In this document: positions 36,101 to 47,519 of the stretch, one piece after another
How the letters are laid out: each line of letters begins with the position of its first letter
Position numbering within the stretch: position 1 is the stretch's first letter
From: Drosophila miranda
Lineage: Eukaryota; Arthropoda; Insecta; Diptera; Drosophilidae
Length of the DNA stretch: 64,000 bases
Assembly: GCF_003369915.1 (NCBI RefSeq)
Contig: NC_046674.1
Span: 19,223,657 to 19,287,656 of the forward strand
Reading direction: 5' to 3'
Made by a program: the position numbers and the translations under genes
Notes under the pieces: model-generated
Told to the model about the DNA's origin: nothing
Seen by the model: the letters and a program-made list of their open reading frames with translations, nothing else
Databases searched by the model: none

Positions 36101-37085
36101 TCTGCGTATGATCTCGCGCTGGATTGGGGAAGTGAACAGCGATTTCTATAAATCCTTGGCCAAACGCTATGCCAATCGCTTGGAGCAGCTGCAGCTCCTG
36201 TCTATTCGCGTTGGGCCAGCCCAAGTGCATCACATACTGGCACTTAAGATACTCAAGGCGCTCGAATGCGACAACTGGCCCTCAGAATCTGTGGACAAAT
36301 TGAGTCAACTAACTGAACTCGAATGCTTGGCCATAGAATGTATTAATCCCATTAAAGGAGTCAATTGTCAGCTTCTGTCTGTCCTAACCAGCTGCTCCAA
36401 GCTGTCACATCTGAAGCTGGGCAAGCGCTGGCAGATGACCAGCTCTGAGGCGAAACAATTTGTGTCCGATGTTCGAGACGTTCGTATGGAGTCCAAAACG
36501 AAGCTATTGCTGACACTTTCGTTCATCAAATTGCCGGAGCACCAAAAAATGGTTCGACTACTTTATAAAAACCATAACTCTTCAGCTATAAGCCTCTCTA
36601 CCATTTCAGTTGATTGATCTGTTCACGAATCACAAGCATTTAAGTCTTGGTTTTCATGACGTCTGCCATTACTGTCGGCCAGATACTCACTCCAGGTGCG
36701 ACACAATTTTTGACTAAGACACAAAAACATATGTACCTCGCAATGGGAATGTTCAATGGCAACCGTCAGCCTTAGTATCCAATCGTTGTAGGCGATACCA
36801 TTCATCTCAAACTCGCGTCGCCTACTCTCATAATCGTAGACATCATCCTCTACATCTATCCACTTGTGCGAGTCCATAATTATCAGGGGCAGCCTTCCAT
36901 CCATCCGTACGTCAAATGCAGGATGCCACAAAATGCAGGTGGCATGCGAATCCATAAAATATTTTTGGGCTAAATGGAAACACCGACTTAGAGTACTACC
37001 ATTTAATTGCCAAGACACTCCAAAACTCACCCAGAAAATTCAGAACGATTGACCAATAACTTGGTTCGACTAGAATATGAGTCAT
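33144..37085 (-). CDS. Ionotropic receptor (IR family), six exons, 700 aa
   Basis: IRs are iGluR-derived ligand-gated cation channels of sensory neurons. Exons are 37085-37031, 36969-36691, 35097-34435, 34374-34266, 34194-33696 and 33641-33144; every junction keeps phase. The ligand-binding S1 lobe includes KDLQGREVVIGIFNYKPFML and DWGGIYSNGTGYGLLGMV. M1 is MLWLCVMVCLLLEILGLCL. After the pore loop, M3 carries YSGGLAAILTLP in place of the iGluR SYTANLAAF signature, and the last helix is IGLIMLWCFGLICSLLTFVG. No clear signal peptide starts exon 1, so an upstream exon may be missing. Intron 2 (1.6 kb) contains an F-box gene on the opposite strand. The neighbourhood suggests Ir76a, but I cannot confirm that from sequence. 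Confidence 0.85.
35171..35178 (+). promoter_or_regulatory. DRE (TATCGATA) upstream of the nested F-box gene
   Basis: A perfect 8-base palindromic DRE, 56 bases before the F-box ATG and just upstream of the receptor's exon 3 acceptor. It likely belongs to the promoter of the nested gene. Confidence 0.55.
35234..36617 (+). CDS. F-box/LRR protein nested in a receptor intron, 433 aa
   Basis: A predicted SCF substrate adaptor. Exons are 35234-35759 and 35842-36617, joined by a phase-1 intron of 82 bases. The F-box spans about residues 30-70 (YDCYLEILSYLNALEDQLNL); leucine-rich repeats follow (for example LKSLRMISRWIG and LSHLKLGKRW). Its domain order and intron phase and position match the F-box gene at 7023-8306: in both, the second exon opens with an LQ-type stretch before FRxL. 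This indicates an old dispersed duplication. It lies wholly within intron 2 of the ionotropic receptor on the opposite strand, 136 bases from one receptor exon and 73 from the other. Start is the first ATG; no lesions. I have no named orthologue. Confidence 0.85.
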
Positions 37086-37598
37086 TATTTCTTTGTTCCT
37101 TCGGATTAGATGTCCCTCCTCTTATATATACAAAGATATCTGTTACGAGTATCCATTCTTAATTTCGTATTTATAAAAAATTGTGCAATTGTCAATCAGT
37201 ATTAATTTTAAATTGTATTTATTTGAGTTGCCATTCGGATGAAGTACCTGAAGAAAGTGCGTCTTACTGGGATTATAAATAATATAGGAGATACTCGTAT
37301 ATAATTATAGGGCTTCCAATTGAGCAGCAGAGTGGCTAATTTCTTAAGTTGTTAAGTGCTGAAGACACGAGACGAGAACTCTTCAAATATTTATTGACAT
37401 AAATATATGTTTAGCGATTATTGTAAATATTAAACAAATATAATTTTGCAAATCATGTTAAATTACTTTCAGTTACATTCTAGCACAATTAGGAGGGAAA
37501 AATGTGGGAAAGGGTCTGCGCAAGGCTCCTTGGTGAAATGTGCAAAAAAAAAATCCACTAACATAGTAAATGTGGGTGTAATTTAATTCTTATTTAAA
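37086..37598. other. Spacer between the receptor 5' end and SREBP 3' end
   Basis: AT-rich non-coding sequence, probably the SREBP 3' UTR; it includes poly-T runs and TTTATT (AATAAA on the minus strand) near 37388. No other gene was seen. Confidence 0.5.
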
Positions 37599-40500
37599 CT
37601 AAGCTTTGACGCTGCCAATGCCGCTGCCAAGCGACTTCATTAGTTGGTAGCATTCCTTCAGCTTGCGCTTGTCGCCCACCTTTTCCAGTGTCTTGGCCGC
37701 CTCGGCCAGCATGCCAGCACGCTCTCCAGGCGAACTCAACAGGGCTGGTGGCAGATATTTGCATGCGACGTACATGGCAGAGGCGCGCTCTCGTTCCCCA
37801 CCCTCAAAGTTCTGATGCCGCCGATCCTTGCTGCCACAGAATATGGATGAATGGGCATAGCGCGAGCGTAGACTCCTATCCAACAGTTGCTGAGTGGGAC
37901 AGGGCGAGGCACCGGCCATCAGACGACAAACGGCCTCATACAAATAAATTCTCGATTGGGCGTTCTGCAAAATGGTAGATTTCGGGACATTTTGTGCTGA
38001 TCAGAATAGAGGGTCGTTTAAGCGCTTACTGGTATATTCTCAACAATGCTTCGCAAGGAATTCAATCCGGCTTGGAACTTTTCGAGCACTTCGCCAGGCA
38101 CTTGATAGTAACCATCATCCTCGACATTCATATGCTCTAGCTCCCACAAAGCAGTCAGCGTCTCCAGAAGCCAATCGCAGGTAAGCAGTTGGAATAGCTG
38201 GAATTGGATCGGAATCAGAACAAAAATAATGAGCGACGATCTATCACCGGGGCAGGGACTGAAACTGGACCAGCGACATTGGACGGCGTTGATTTATGAA
38301 ATGCACAGAGCTTGCACTGCAGTTGTATTGCCTGAAATCAAGATGGACAGACAATGCGACTACAATGCACCTGCGTGTCATCTCCGGGAGTGTTTGTTTT
38401 GGTTTTTTGATCAAATGCAGATTGTTACACTCTCTCACCAGCTGAATGCCTTTGGCATTGGTGATCCGGTTGACGGTCAAGCATTCCTGCAGCTGTGCAC
38501 TGGCGTCATCGCACAAACTGTTGATCGATCTCTTAAGCCGTTTGTCGGGAGTGTTGCCATTGTTCCTGCATGAAAAAGTTGCAGATTCTTAGTTCTCCCT
38601 GGAAGTATTTACACACACTTACATGAGCAATAGCATCTTGGCACCGAGCGCCGCATGAAGGGCTTTGGGCAGATGATTGGTGTCGTTATTTGGTTCCAGC
38701 TGCACGGGAATCTGCTTGATGCTGTCGTATAGTTGTTCCGCCAGTGTGTCCTCGCCAAGGAGCCAGTGCACGGCAATTTCCAAGATGTTTGCCCACCAAA
38801 CGACATTCGTATCGCGTTCGTCCTCGTCGGCCCAGAGGGTTTCCCTCAGCAGGGAGGTATACTTGAGGACATTGCTGACTATGGTGCCGCTGTGCTGTTG
38901 CTGCTGCAGTTCCACTTCACCGCCGGCAGTGGGAAGTCCTGCCGCCGACTTGTGTCCAGCTCCCACGAGACACTCAATGGCCTTAAACAGTAGATGTTCC
39001 CTATATTGCTGTTAACGAAAGATTCGGATATACATAGACAGAGAATACAGATGGAGTAGCGAGAGTGACCACCCACCTTGATAACATAGGCAGCAGGATC
39101 ACAGGCGTTTCGTAGCCTGGTGAAAAAGCCATCTTGTTCGCCAGAGTCGCTTAGATCGTAGCTAAAGTCATGGGTGCTGCAATAACGGAAGCCATAGGCA
39201 CTAAAGGCCCAGCGCAGTTCCTGCGTCTGTTCGGCAGCCCGAGTCCGGCCGCACTCCTGTCGCGCCCTTCCCATGTAGTAGAGGGCAAAAAGTGACTGCA
39301 GCCATTTGGGTGCACTACGCTTCATACGGAGAGCGGTCATAACATGTATGCAGATCGTCTCGCGCGGCGTCAACAGATTGTGTGCCACCTCGGCCATATT
39401 GCTGGCATAGAGGGCCATCATTATGCCATTGCCGTCCGTGCGGTTACCATGTCCAGTTAGATGCAATTGATTGAGGCGATTGAAGAGCAAGGACAGCTCT
39501 CGGGCCGAGGACAGAGCCTGTTTCCGGTTGGCAGCCTTGCAAAAGAGGCCTCCGGTGCGACGCGATAGCACACGGCCCAGCCATAGTCTGTGGAAGATGA
39601 ACCGCAAGAACTGCCAGGTGGTCTGCAAATAGCACTCCAAGCGTGTCGCCGGCAGGCTCAGCCCGAACATGTGCAGGCAGTTTAGATAGCCGGCATAGGC
39701 CTGGGCTCCCTGACCCGCGGCAAAGTCTGTCTCCGCTCGCTGCTTGTGCTGCCAGTAGGCATCCGTCTGAGCATCCAACTGGGGATCACCGTACACCAAG
39801 AGCTTCACCAGGCAACCCAACATGAGCGTTAAATTCAGTAGCCATAGCCAGGAGCTGTGCTGCCAGCCGGCATAGCCTGCCGCATAAAGGAAAACATCAA
39901 TTAGAATAAGACAGTCAGAGGCCGAGAGAAAGAAAACTCACCACCATCCATATCGTAGGAAAGAATCATGCGCCTTTGACGGCTCAGCTCCCCTCCAAGG
40001 TTATCCTCATCTTGGTTTCCGCCGTGGAGAAAACTCTTGAAGGGATTCACTGCCAGAATCGCGAACATAAACATGCAGAGCCCCAGGCGCGAGTGGGTGG
40101 CCATGCCCCGCATAGAGCTTGGCACCACCAGAAGATCATCCTTGCTACAGTTGCTGTCGCCGCCACTGCTGCAGCTGGCGGTGGATCCTCCGTATGGTGA
40201 GGGCGGCAGGGAAATGTCCGAGTGCAGAGGTGAGAGAGAGGGATCGGAGACATCGCTACGCGGCGGAGTTAGTCCAGCATCTGTGGTAGATGTCAGTGAG
40301 CTCTCGCGACGCTTCTTCGAGCCACCACGGACGGGCCATGGTCGCGTTTCCCGCTGAAGTAGATCCTTCACTTGGGAGCCATCGCGAGCCATCAACTCCC
40401 GCTGCAAACGCTGCAGCTCTGACTTTAGCTCGCTCGTCTGACGCTGTAGATCTCGTATCTTGTCAATGGATTTGCGCAGCACGGCCGACTTGTTCAGCTT

Positions 40501-41469
40501 GGCCTGATCCCCCACCACTAGATTCTTTAGTTCGGTGATCTTGTCGTTGATCGAAGTGCGGTAACGACGCTCGATCGCATTGTGGGCCGAACGCTTCACT
40601 TCTTTCACCTTGGGCTGTACCCTATTGATGGGCACTTTACCGGCCACCGATTGATTGGTGGCTTCGGTGGCTGGAGACGGTGCCAAAAGTACTCTCCCCT
40701 TGCTAGGTCTGCTCCCGTTGCCGTTGCTCGGTGCAATGGGCGGTGAGGGCTTGGGACTGGTCACAGTTGTGGCCATGGTCTTTTCTAGCAGAACCGTCAT
40801 AGGTTGCTCTGCGGCCGTCAAAATCGTCGGATTAGTGGTGATGGGCTGAGTATACATGATGAAAGGTTGTGCTATTGGTTGCGTGACCAATGGCAATGGG
40901 GAAGGGGCCTGGACCTGGATTCTTTGCGGAGTCGACTCGGCTGGTGGCGTGGGCGGTGAAGAAGTCTGGTAAACATAGCCACTGGGCAGGGGGGAGGTGT
41001 AGAGTGGGGTATTTGGCGGTAGCCTACTGGCATCCATGTGGTGTATAGTAGTGGTAGGCTGGGCAGCCTTAAGGACCAGCTGCTGCGGCGTTTGAGGTTG
41101 CTGCTGCTGCGGCGGCTGAGGCTGTTGCTGAAGTAAATTATAGCTGGCGGTCATCAGAGGATCCGCTTTGTAGAAGGGAAGTTGTAGCTCCTCCTTGATG
41201 TGCACTGGCGAAGAGTGCTCGCTTTTAACATGCAGCAGTTGTTGCTGCAATGGCTGCTGCTGCTGTGGCTGCACCATGGGCTGAGGCTCATCCATTCGCA
41301 GAATATTCTCGTACATTTGCGCCTGTTCCAGGTCCATTTCGTTGAGGAAATTATCCAACATGTCCGGGTGCAAAACTTCGTTGATCATGTCGAAGGCATC
41401 GTCCTCTTTAAACAGGTCCAGGGACTCATCCACGGAGCCGGACATGAAGTCCATGCTATTATGATCCAT
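37599..41469 (-). CDS. SREBP: Sterol regulatory element-binding protein
   Basis: SREBP is a membrane-tethered bHLH-Zip factor. Scap escorts it to the Golgi, where S1P and S2P release the N-terminal activator of lipid-synthesis genes; in flies palmitate-derived phosphatidylethanolamine, not sterol, is the signal. Exons are 41469-39942, 39876-39077, 39008-38623, 38565-38439, 38197-38030 and 37964-37599; phases join to 1,124 residues. An acidic N-terminus ([20 protein letters not shown]) and Gln/Pro-rich segment precede the bHLH at about 290-345, with the SREBP-specific tyrosine in [12 protein letters not shown]. Two membrane segments (about 461-478, [13 protein letters not shown]; about 512-530, [15 protein letters not shown]) flank a luminal loop with RMIL, an RxxL-type S1P site. 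The rest is the Scap-binding regulatory domain. No lesions. Confidence 0.97.
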
Positions 41470-42403
41470 ATCAGATTTTCTTCTGCTGCTGAAAACATCA
41501 ACAATATTGTGTAATTAATATAAACACACGTCTCGTCTCTCGGATTGTTTATCAAATTTCTAAGCGGCGCAATTACACATTTTAGCAACAATACAACAGT
41601 GGTTCCGTACTCATTTGCAGGTGGTGAAAACTCTAGAGATATTTATGGCTACCACTGTATAAAGGTGTATATGTAGGAGTGTAAATACATATGCTTTTCA
41701 TTATGAATTAATGTGACGACTAGTCATTGTGCCCCAATCGGTTAAGTGTAAGTCCCGTATCTTACAAGCTTTACAGCTTTTTCAGCACTGCTGAGGACAC
41801 TGTGCCCAGAGAGGAACACATAAACGAGCGGGAAAGCATGCAAAAGCGCTCTCGACCAATCAGAGCGCTTGAATGGATCATACGATGTGACTGTGACGAC
41901 GCCACCTTTGACTCTTGCCGCTCTAGTGGAACATTTTTAGTGGAATATTCTCCAATTGTTTGATTTACGTTGATGAATTTTTCACTTGGCTACCACGACT
42001 CAATCCTTGTCATTGAATATCTTATTATTTTCACCTTTTAACTATTCTGAAGTTCACTTTTGCTTTGATTTTTCCATAACTACCGCTGTAGCTTCGGATA
42101 CACTGAGGAATTGTTGGTCTCCACTAGATAAGGTTCATGTTGATGCTTGTTGGTGCTTTGTGATGCTCTTTGCATGCGTTGCTATATCTTTGATTGATTA
42201 ATAAACAAATGCAGTTGTGTTTGCAGCGAACGAAATACGTTTTGCGCTTTTAAGCTATTATCAGCTGTTGTGAAGAGTGTTGCCGGACACGAAAAATATA
42301 TGCATTTATACTATCGATATGCTAAACATGCAACTCAGAAAAATGAAATCGGTGTTAGGCATCGATACATAATTTGAGTATTTCGTTAAAAATGTAGCTT
42401 AGA
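41470..42403. other. SREBP upstream region
   Basis: No coding exon was recognised. A perfect DRE (TATCGATA) lies at 42312-42319, about 840 bases upstream of the SREBP ATG, suggesting that the promoter and a 5' UTR intron occupy this stretch. AT-rich elsewhere. Confidence 0.5.
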
Positions 42404-44341
42404 TTATACGGTTTCTGTTAATCCTGCAGTTTGTTTTTTCCAAAAGAAATAGCCATGCTCCAGCACAAAGCCCAAGCTGCTCAATGCAATTCCCAGCGAC
42501 CACAAATAAAAAGCCCCCTGCAATACATCCAACGTTAGAACCACATGTTTCTTTCGGCGATTGCCTACGGCGTCAGATACAGCAGGATCCGTATCCGTTT
42601 GGTCGCCCAACTCCTCATAAAACTCCTCTGCATTGGGCGATGTCCCATCCCTAGTAATCAAGTCCATTTGGCGCCAATGCTCGTAGAATCCGTGCTCATG
42701 AAAGCTCGTGTACAGGGATTGAAACTTGTAAAGGAATGGCGATCCCAGCGGCATAATATATGTGCACAGCATGGATCTGAGGTACTCCTTAACAATGTGA
42801 TAGGAGGGACGATCCGTCTGGGCATTGTAGGTGAGGGCCAGAAAGTCCCTCGCATGGAAGTCCCTCATTATAAAGGCGGATCGCCTATCCTTGCGACTCA
42901 CTATCAGCTGGTAATAGGAGGTGGTGAGTTCCAATGGTAGTTGCCTGCTCCTACTGGTTAGCAAGTCGTAGTGGCGCTCCGACAGTGTGGACTTGACCGC
43001 ATCGAAGAGGGTGGTCACCGCATAGATGCGCACATTGAGGCGAGAAAGTCCGTCCAAATTATCCAGCTGCGCCTCGTATGTGGGCCGGACAAAGCCGCTC
43101 TCCAGCTTGGCAAAGTAAATGGTTGTCACGACATAGCTGAAGAGAATCCAACACATGAGGAAGGCCCGCATCGAGCTGATCTGCGAGAATCTTTCGACAG
43201 GTTCCCCCAAATGGGTCTTGCCAAACGTCTCGACGATCTCATACCAACGAGCGAAGGTGAATCCCCGCCCCATCTCCCATCTCCGTGGCACGCACTTCTG
43301 CAATCGTTGCAACAGCCAGAAGAAAAGCACAACCAGCAGGAAGTTGGCCAACAGAAGATGCCACACGGACCGACGAAAGACCCGCAGAAAGATCAGGTAC
43401 TCCGGCTGAATGTCCGACGCTGGCACCACCAGGTAAAGCATCCTGCGCGTGTGTGGATATAGCACCTCCACCTGCGGCCACATGCAGTCCAGGACAAAGC
43501 GTGAGTTGGGCCCAAAGTGCGTCTTGCCGCTGATGAGATCTCTGACCACGCCGGTAACGCTTCCATTGGGAAGGCAGCGTCCGTAGGACTCGTTATCATC
43601 GGGCAGGACGTAGGTTACGTTGGCGTTTAGGATCTGTGCGGCCACGCGGGCTGCCACGCCATCGACTGCCCTGTATCCGTATCTGGCCACCGGTGGTATC
43701 GGTATAGCCATCAAAGGATCCGTGAACATAGAGTAGCGCAGCTCGAATCCCCGCAGATCCCTCAGCTTGTCGGAGTAGCTTGCAGCGTGGTCGCGGTGCC
43801 GCATCACCCGAAGCCCACCCTCGGGAAAGGGGTCAAAATCAAAGATTCCGTCATCCACTCGAGTGATCGCCAGCCCAAACAGCAACTGCTTCGCCCAGCA
43901 TCCAGAGAAGAGGGAATGCAGCTGCTCAAGATTGGCGCCGGGCCACAGGAAGATATATTTGTGGAGGTGCCTGCGAGGCTGTCGCGGATTTAGCATATCG
44001 ATTATACGACGTACTAGGCCATCCCCATCGCGGCCTGCGGGAATATGAAAGATGCTCATGCTGTCTGTCCGACGCAAGGGCTCCAGTTCGTGGCTCTCAA
44101 TGTCGCGCGTCACTGTGCCCACTTGACTGCCCACACATCGATGCAGCTCCAGCTCCAGAGACAAATGATCGGGTGTGCCGGCACCTAAGCAACTCACACA
44201 TCGATATATGTAGGTGACCTGCGTGGCTTGCTGGATGACGATTTGGCAGCTCATCCTAGCCAGCCTCCATTCTGCAGATAAAGAATGGGAAGCCACACAA
44301 ATTATTGGCAGCAGCAGTAAAACGACCGGAGACTCCACCAT
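42404..44341 (-). CDS. Divergent ionotropic receptor, single exon, 645 aa
   Basis: An intronless member of the IR family. The ATG at 44341 is chosen because it starts a signal peptide (MVESPVVLLLLPIICVASHS); the open frame upstream lacks an ATG. The S1 lobe runs to about residue 320 (VAARVAAQILNANVTYVLPD). M1 is WHLLLANFLLVVLFFWLLQ. The pore/M3 region is FLMCWILFSYVVTTIYFAKL, with FSYVVTTIYF replacing the classical SYTANLAAF. M4 is LQGAFYLWSLGIALSSLGFV. Intronless, strongly diverged IRs are typical of the insect divergent IR clade, often gustatory. Proximity to yps suggests Ir68b of D. melanogaster, but this is only context. The reading frame is intact. Confidence 0.85.
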   Translation of the reverse strand: MVESPVVLLLLPIICVASHSLSAEWRLARMSCQIVIQQATQVTYIYRCVSCLGAGTPDHLSLELELHRCVGSQVGTVTRDIESHELEPLRRTDSMSIFHIPAGRDGDGLVRRIIDMLNPRQPRRHLHKYIFLWPGANLEQLHSLFSGCWAKQLLFGLAITRVDDGIFDFDPFPEGGLRVMRHRDHAASYSDKLRDLRGFELRYSMFTDPLMAIPIPPVARYGYRAVDGVAARVAAQILNANVTYVLPDDNESYGRCLPNGSVTGVVRDLISGKTHFGPNSRFVLDCMWPQVEVLYPHTRRMLYLVVPASDIQPEYLIFLRVFRRSVWHLLLANFLLVVLFFWLLQRLQKCVPRRWEMGRGFTFARWYEIVETFGKTHLGEPVERFSQISSMRAFLMCWILFSYVVTTIYFAKLESGFVRPTYEAQLDNLDGLSRLNVRIYAVTTLFDAVKSTLSERHYDLLTSRSRQLPLELTTSYYQLIVSRKDRRSAFIMRDFHARDFLALTYNAQTDRPSYHIVKEYLRSMLCTYIMPLGSPFLYKFQSLYTSFHEHGFYEHWRQMDLITRDGTSPNAEEFYEELGDQTDTDPAVSDAVGNRRKKHVVLTLDVLQGAFYLWSLGIALSSLGFVLEHGYFFWKKQTAGLTETV

Positions 44342-44465
44342 GGCAAAGCCAACTGTCGGAGCCAAAGTCAACGCTTTACGAAAGTCCTTGGCTCCCTGGG
44401 GAATCGTATCCCAATTAGGATTGCGTGAGGCCTTAATTAAACGCTACGCTGCGGATTACCACTAA
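44340..44465 (+). CDS. Small ORF of 41 codons, head-to-head with the receptor start
   Basis: ATG in a favourable context (accatgg), encoding a basic, helix-prone peptide (MAKPTVGAKVNALRKSLAPW to KRYAADYH). Its ATG overlaps the receptor's ATG within the palindrome ccatgg, on opposite strands. I recognise no family, codon use is unbiased, and no RNA evidence is available, so this may be chance. Confidence 0.25.
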   Translation: MAKPTVGAKVNALRKSLAPWGIVSQLGLREALIKRYAADYH

Positions 44466-45353
44466 AAATAAGAGTTTGATTACGCCGTCATATACGTACA
44501 TATCTTGATTGGAATTACCCATTTCGACTACTGTTTGATTCTAACAAGAATTGTAAACAAAATAGAATTGGGTAATTTCTGGTAAACATTTAATTAAAAT
44601 AAGCTTAGGTAATTTGTTGGTTCCACGCAACAGGCTGATTGGCTCTCATGCCAATCTAATGTATACATTTTCATACCTCTATGATCACTTTTTGATTTTA
44701 TGCCGGAAAAATTATATTTTGAACCATAGTTGCTTTCGCTTTTTTTAAAATAAAGAACCGCCGAGTGCGTTCCGTCTCAAAAATACCGATTTTTTTGCAA
44801 CAGCTACCCTGTGTATCGATAGGTAGAATTGCGAGAATATCTGACTAATCTAACGACGTGAAACAACAGAAAAATTATGTTGATTTTCTCAGCATTCCGA
44901 AAAGTAGTGCTGTTCATTATACATCTCAAAAAAGCCACGTACAAATATATTATCAAAAAAGAAATATATATCGATATTGTATATCAATATATATCTAACA
45001 GCCCTAGTTTGCTGTCATTGTCACTTCCGCTTGCGAACAAAATACGGCAAAGAAAAACCTTGCGAGTGGCGAGTGTTTTAAGATCACACTCAAAAATAAC
45101 ATCATAAAGTGGTAGTGGTAGTTGAAAGAGTGCCACAACTGACCAGCAACAACAACACCATCGACAAGCACAGACCATCCATCAGTCCCAAAAACAATAA
45201 GCAGAGAAGAATAAAGTTGCGGCTTTTGAGCATCGCATCACATAGTCAAGAAAAACTTGGCTGACACCTCAAAAGCGGTAGCAGCTTATTTTTCTTCCTT
45301 TTATTTTTGGAAGCGCGTGTTCGTCGAGTGCGGGTGAGAAGAACAACGAAAAA
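44466..45353 (+). promoter_or_regulatory. yps upstream region with DRE and motif 7-like word
   Basis: Holds a perfect DRE (TATCGATA, 44814-44821) and taacagccctagt (about 44997-45009), a fit to core-promoter motif 7. Transcription of yps probably starts near or after 45000. No gene is seen between 44466 and 44990. Confidence 0.5.
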
Positions 45354-47519
45354 ATGGCAGACTCTGAGAACAAACCGCAGCAGCTGCTGCCCATTGAACA
45401 ACAGCAGCCGCTGGCCGAGGAGGAACAGCAGGAGGACGATGGCCAGCAGGGAGAAGGCAAGCCAGCTCCGCCGCCGAAGGAAATTATTGGTAAGAGCAAA
45501 CGTAAATGGATTTGCATTTCATTCATACGCAAACACATGGCGACCGCTAGTTCTACCAAAATAGCAATGAAAGGAATGAAAAAGTAAAATGTGCGTGTGT
45601 GTACACATATAGAGTTTTTTGCGTGTATGTGTGTGTTTGTGTCTTAAAATATACGCACGACGGCCATTTTGTATAGCAAGGCACATACATATGAACGTTC
45701 ACCGGTTCACCGCCCGCCGCCTCATGAAAATCGGCCCCGGCCCCGTCCGTGGCCCGGCCGCAAAGAAACGAAATGAAAACTTTGCCTTTTGCCGGTGTTG
45801 CCCACCCCCGTACGTTTGGTCTGCCCCTGCCTGGTCCCCCGCACCTAAAAATCGAGCAACCCAATTTGTTGGTCCTCTACGTTATCTGCGCGCGCGCACG
45901 TCGATGAGAGCGAGAAAGATATAGAGAGGGAGAAAGACATTGAGAATATGTTCATGTGTGTGTGTTCATTGTTTTGGTAAATTTATTTGTATACACTGCC
46001 GCAGACGCGACACACACACATAACATACGCACCGCACAGTGGCATGTGCTTGAATCGCGTATTGGAAATTAAATGAATTTTTAAGGCGCCAGCAATCCAT
46101 ATGTAACCCACTATTCATGCTTCCATTCCATTTCGCCTCGAATGGCAGCAAAACCAAAAATGACGTTTCTAACCTCACAATTGCAGCGACCAAAGTGACC
46201 GGCACCGTCAAATGGTTCAACGTGAAGAGCGGTTACGGTTTCATCAACCGGAACGACACCAAAGAGGACGTCTTCGTGCACCAGAGCGCCATTGCCCGCA
46301 ACAATCCGAAGAAGGCTGTCCGCTCGGTGGGCGATGGAGAGGTGGTCGAGTTCGATGTCGTTATTGGCGAGAAAGGCAACGAGGCGGCCAATGTTACTGG
46401 TCCGTCTGGAGAGCCTGTGCGCGGCAGCCAATTTGCTGCGGACAAGCGTCGCAACTTCCGACCCTGGATGAAGAAGAACACCCGTCGCAAGGATGTCGAG
46501 GAGGGGGATGAGATGGAGTCCCCAGACCAGCAGCAGCAGCAGCCCCTTGATGGACAACAGCAGCTGCAGTCCGGACCCCGCCAGCCCCGCCAAAACTATC
46601 GTCGCGGGCCAAGCGGACCCCCCGGTGGACCTCGCGGCGTTCCCCGTGGTCCAGGCGGACCCCCTGGTGGACCCAGGCGCTACAACAACTACTACCCGCG
46701 TCAGCAGCGTCGCGGTTTGGGCGGCGGTGATGGCAGCAGTGCCGATCCTGGTGTTCACGACCAGAATCCCGAGGGTCTGCAGCGCGGCGGAGAAGGCCCT
46801 CGTCGCGGTGCCGGCGGCCCCGGCGGACCCCAGAGACGCTTCTTCCGACGCAACTACAATAACGGGCCACCACCACCACGACGCGATGGCGGGGAGTACA
46901 GTGAGTACACTGCACCAAGTAATTCCAACAAGCATCCCATTGTCTTTTCCTTTTTTAACTTTTCGCTTTGCCCTTGTTGCAGTTCAAGGCCAGGGCCCGC
47001 CGCGCCAGCAGCAGCCGCGCCCCCGTCGCCAGAATCGGAAGCCGAATGGTCCTGGCGGTGTTCTGGAGCAGCAGCAGCAGCAGCCACAGCAGGTAATGAA
47101 CTAATCACCACTGACACAAATAGAAAACATCGCCAAAGCAACATCCAACCACAACAACAAAAAAGAACAACCACTAATCAGCATGGCGGCGGCAACAACA
47201 ACAGCAACAAATACTACTTGGTGTCGGCAACATAGAAATATAAACACTCCCACTCCACACACAACTAACTAAAATGCATTCATAATTAACCACTAAAACA
47301 TCAGAGGGAAAACGAATAATTGTAATACTTAACATAAGAGGCTTTGGGTCTAACAACATGAATGTAACAAAACCAAACAAATAACAGCTCTTCATGTTCC
47401 ATATACCATGATTGGTTTTAAGTTGATTTCTTATGATTTACCCCCTACCATCATCCGCGAATCCTATACAGAACGGCGCTCAGGAGGTGCAGAATACTAC
47501 AACAGAAAGTACTGCATAG
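45354..47519 (+). CDS. yps: Y-box RNA-binding protein ypsilon schachtel
   Basis: Yps packages mRNA, with Exuperantia and Orb, in oskar RNPs of the germline. Exons are 45354-45489, 46187-46900, 46983-47092 and 47472-47519; phases join to 335 residues. The last exon is only 48 bases, ending ...TTTESTA. Residues about 46-115 are the cold-shock domain: [20 protein letters not shown] carries RNP1-type KxGYGFI, with VFVHQSAI as RNP2. The C-terminal half is Arg/Gly/Pro-rich with alternating basic stretches and Gln runs, as in all Y-box proteins. The 697-base first intron shows no gene. If intron 3 is retained the protein would end in an unrelated tail at 47235, which I consider unlikely. Confidence 0.96.

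Noticed and set aside
46111-46935. 274-codon minus-strand frame over yps
   Set aside because: Ala/Val/Leu-rich reverse of the Gly/Arg/Pro-rich Y-box exon; a composition artefact.
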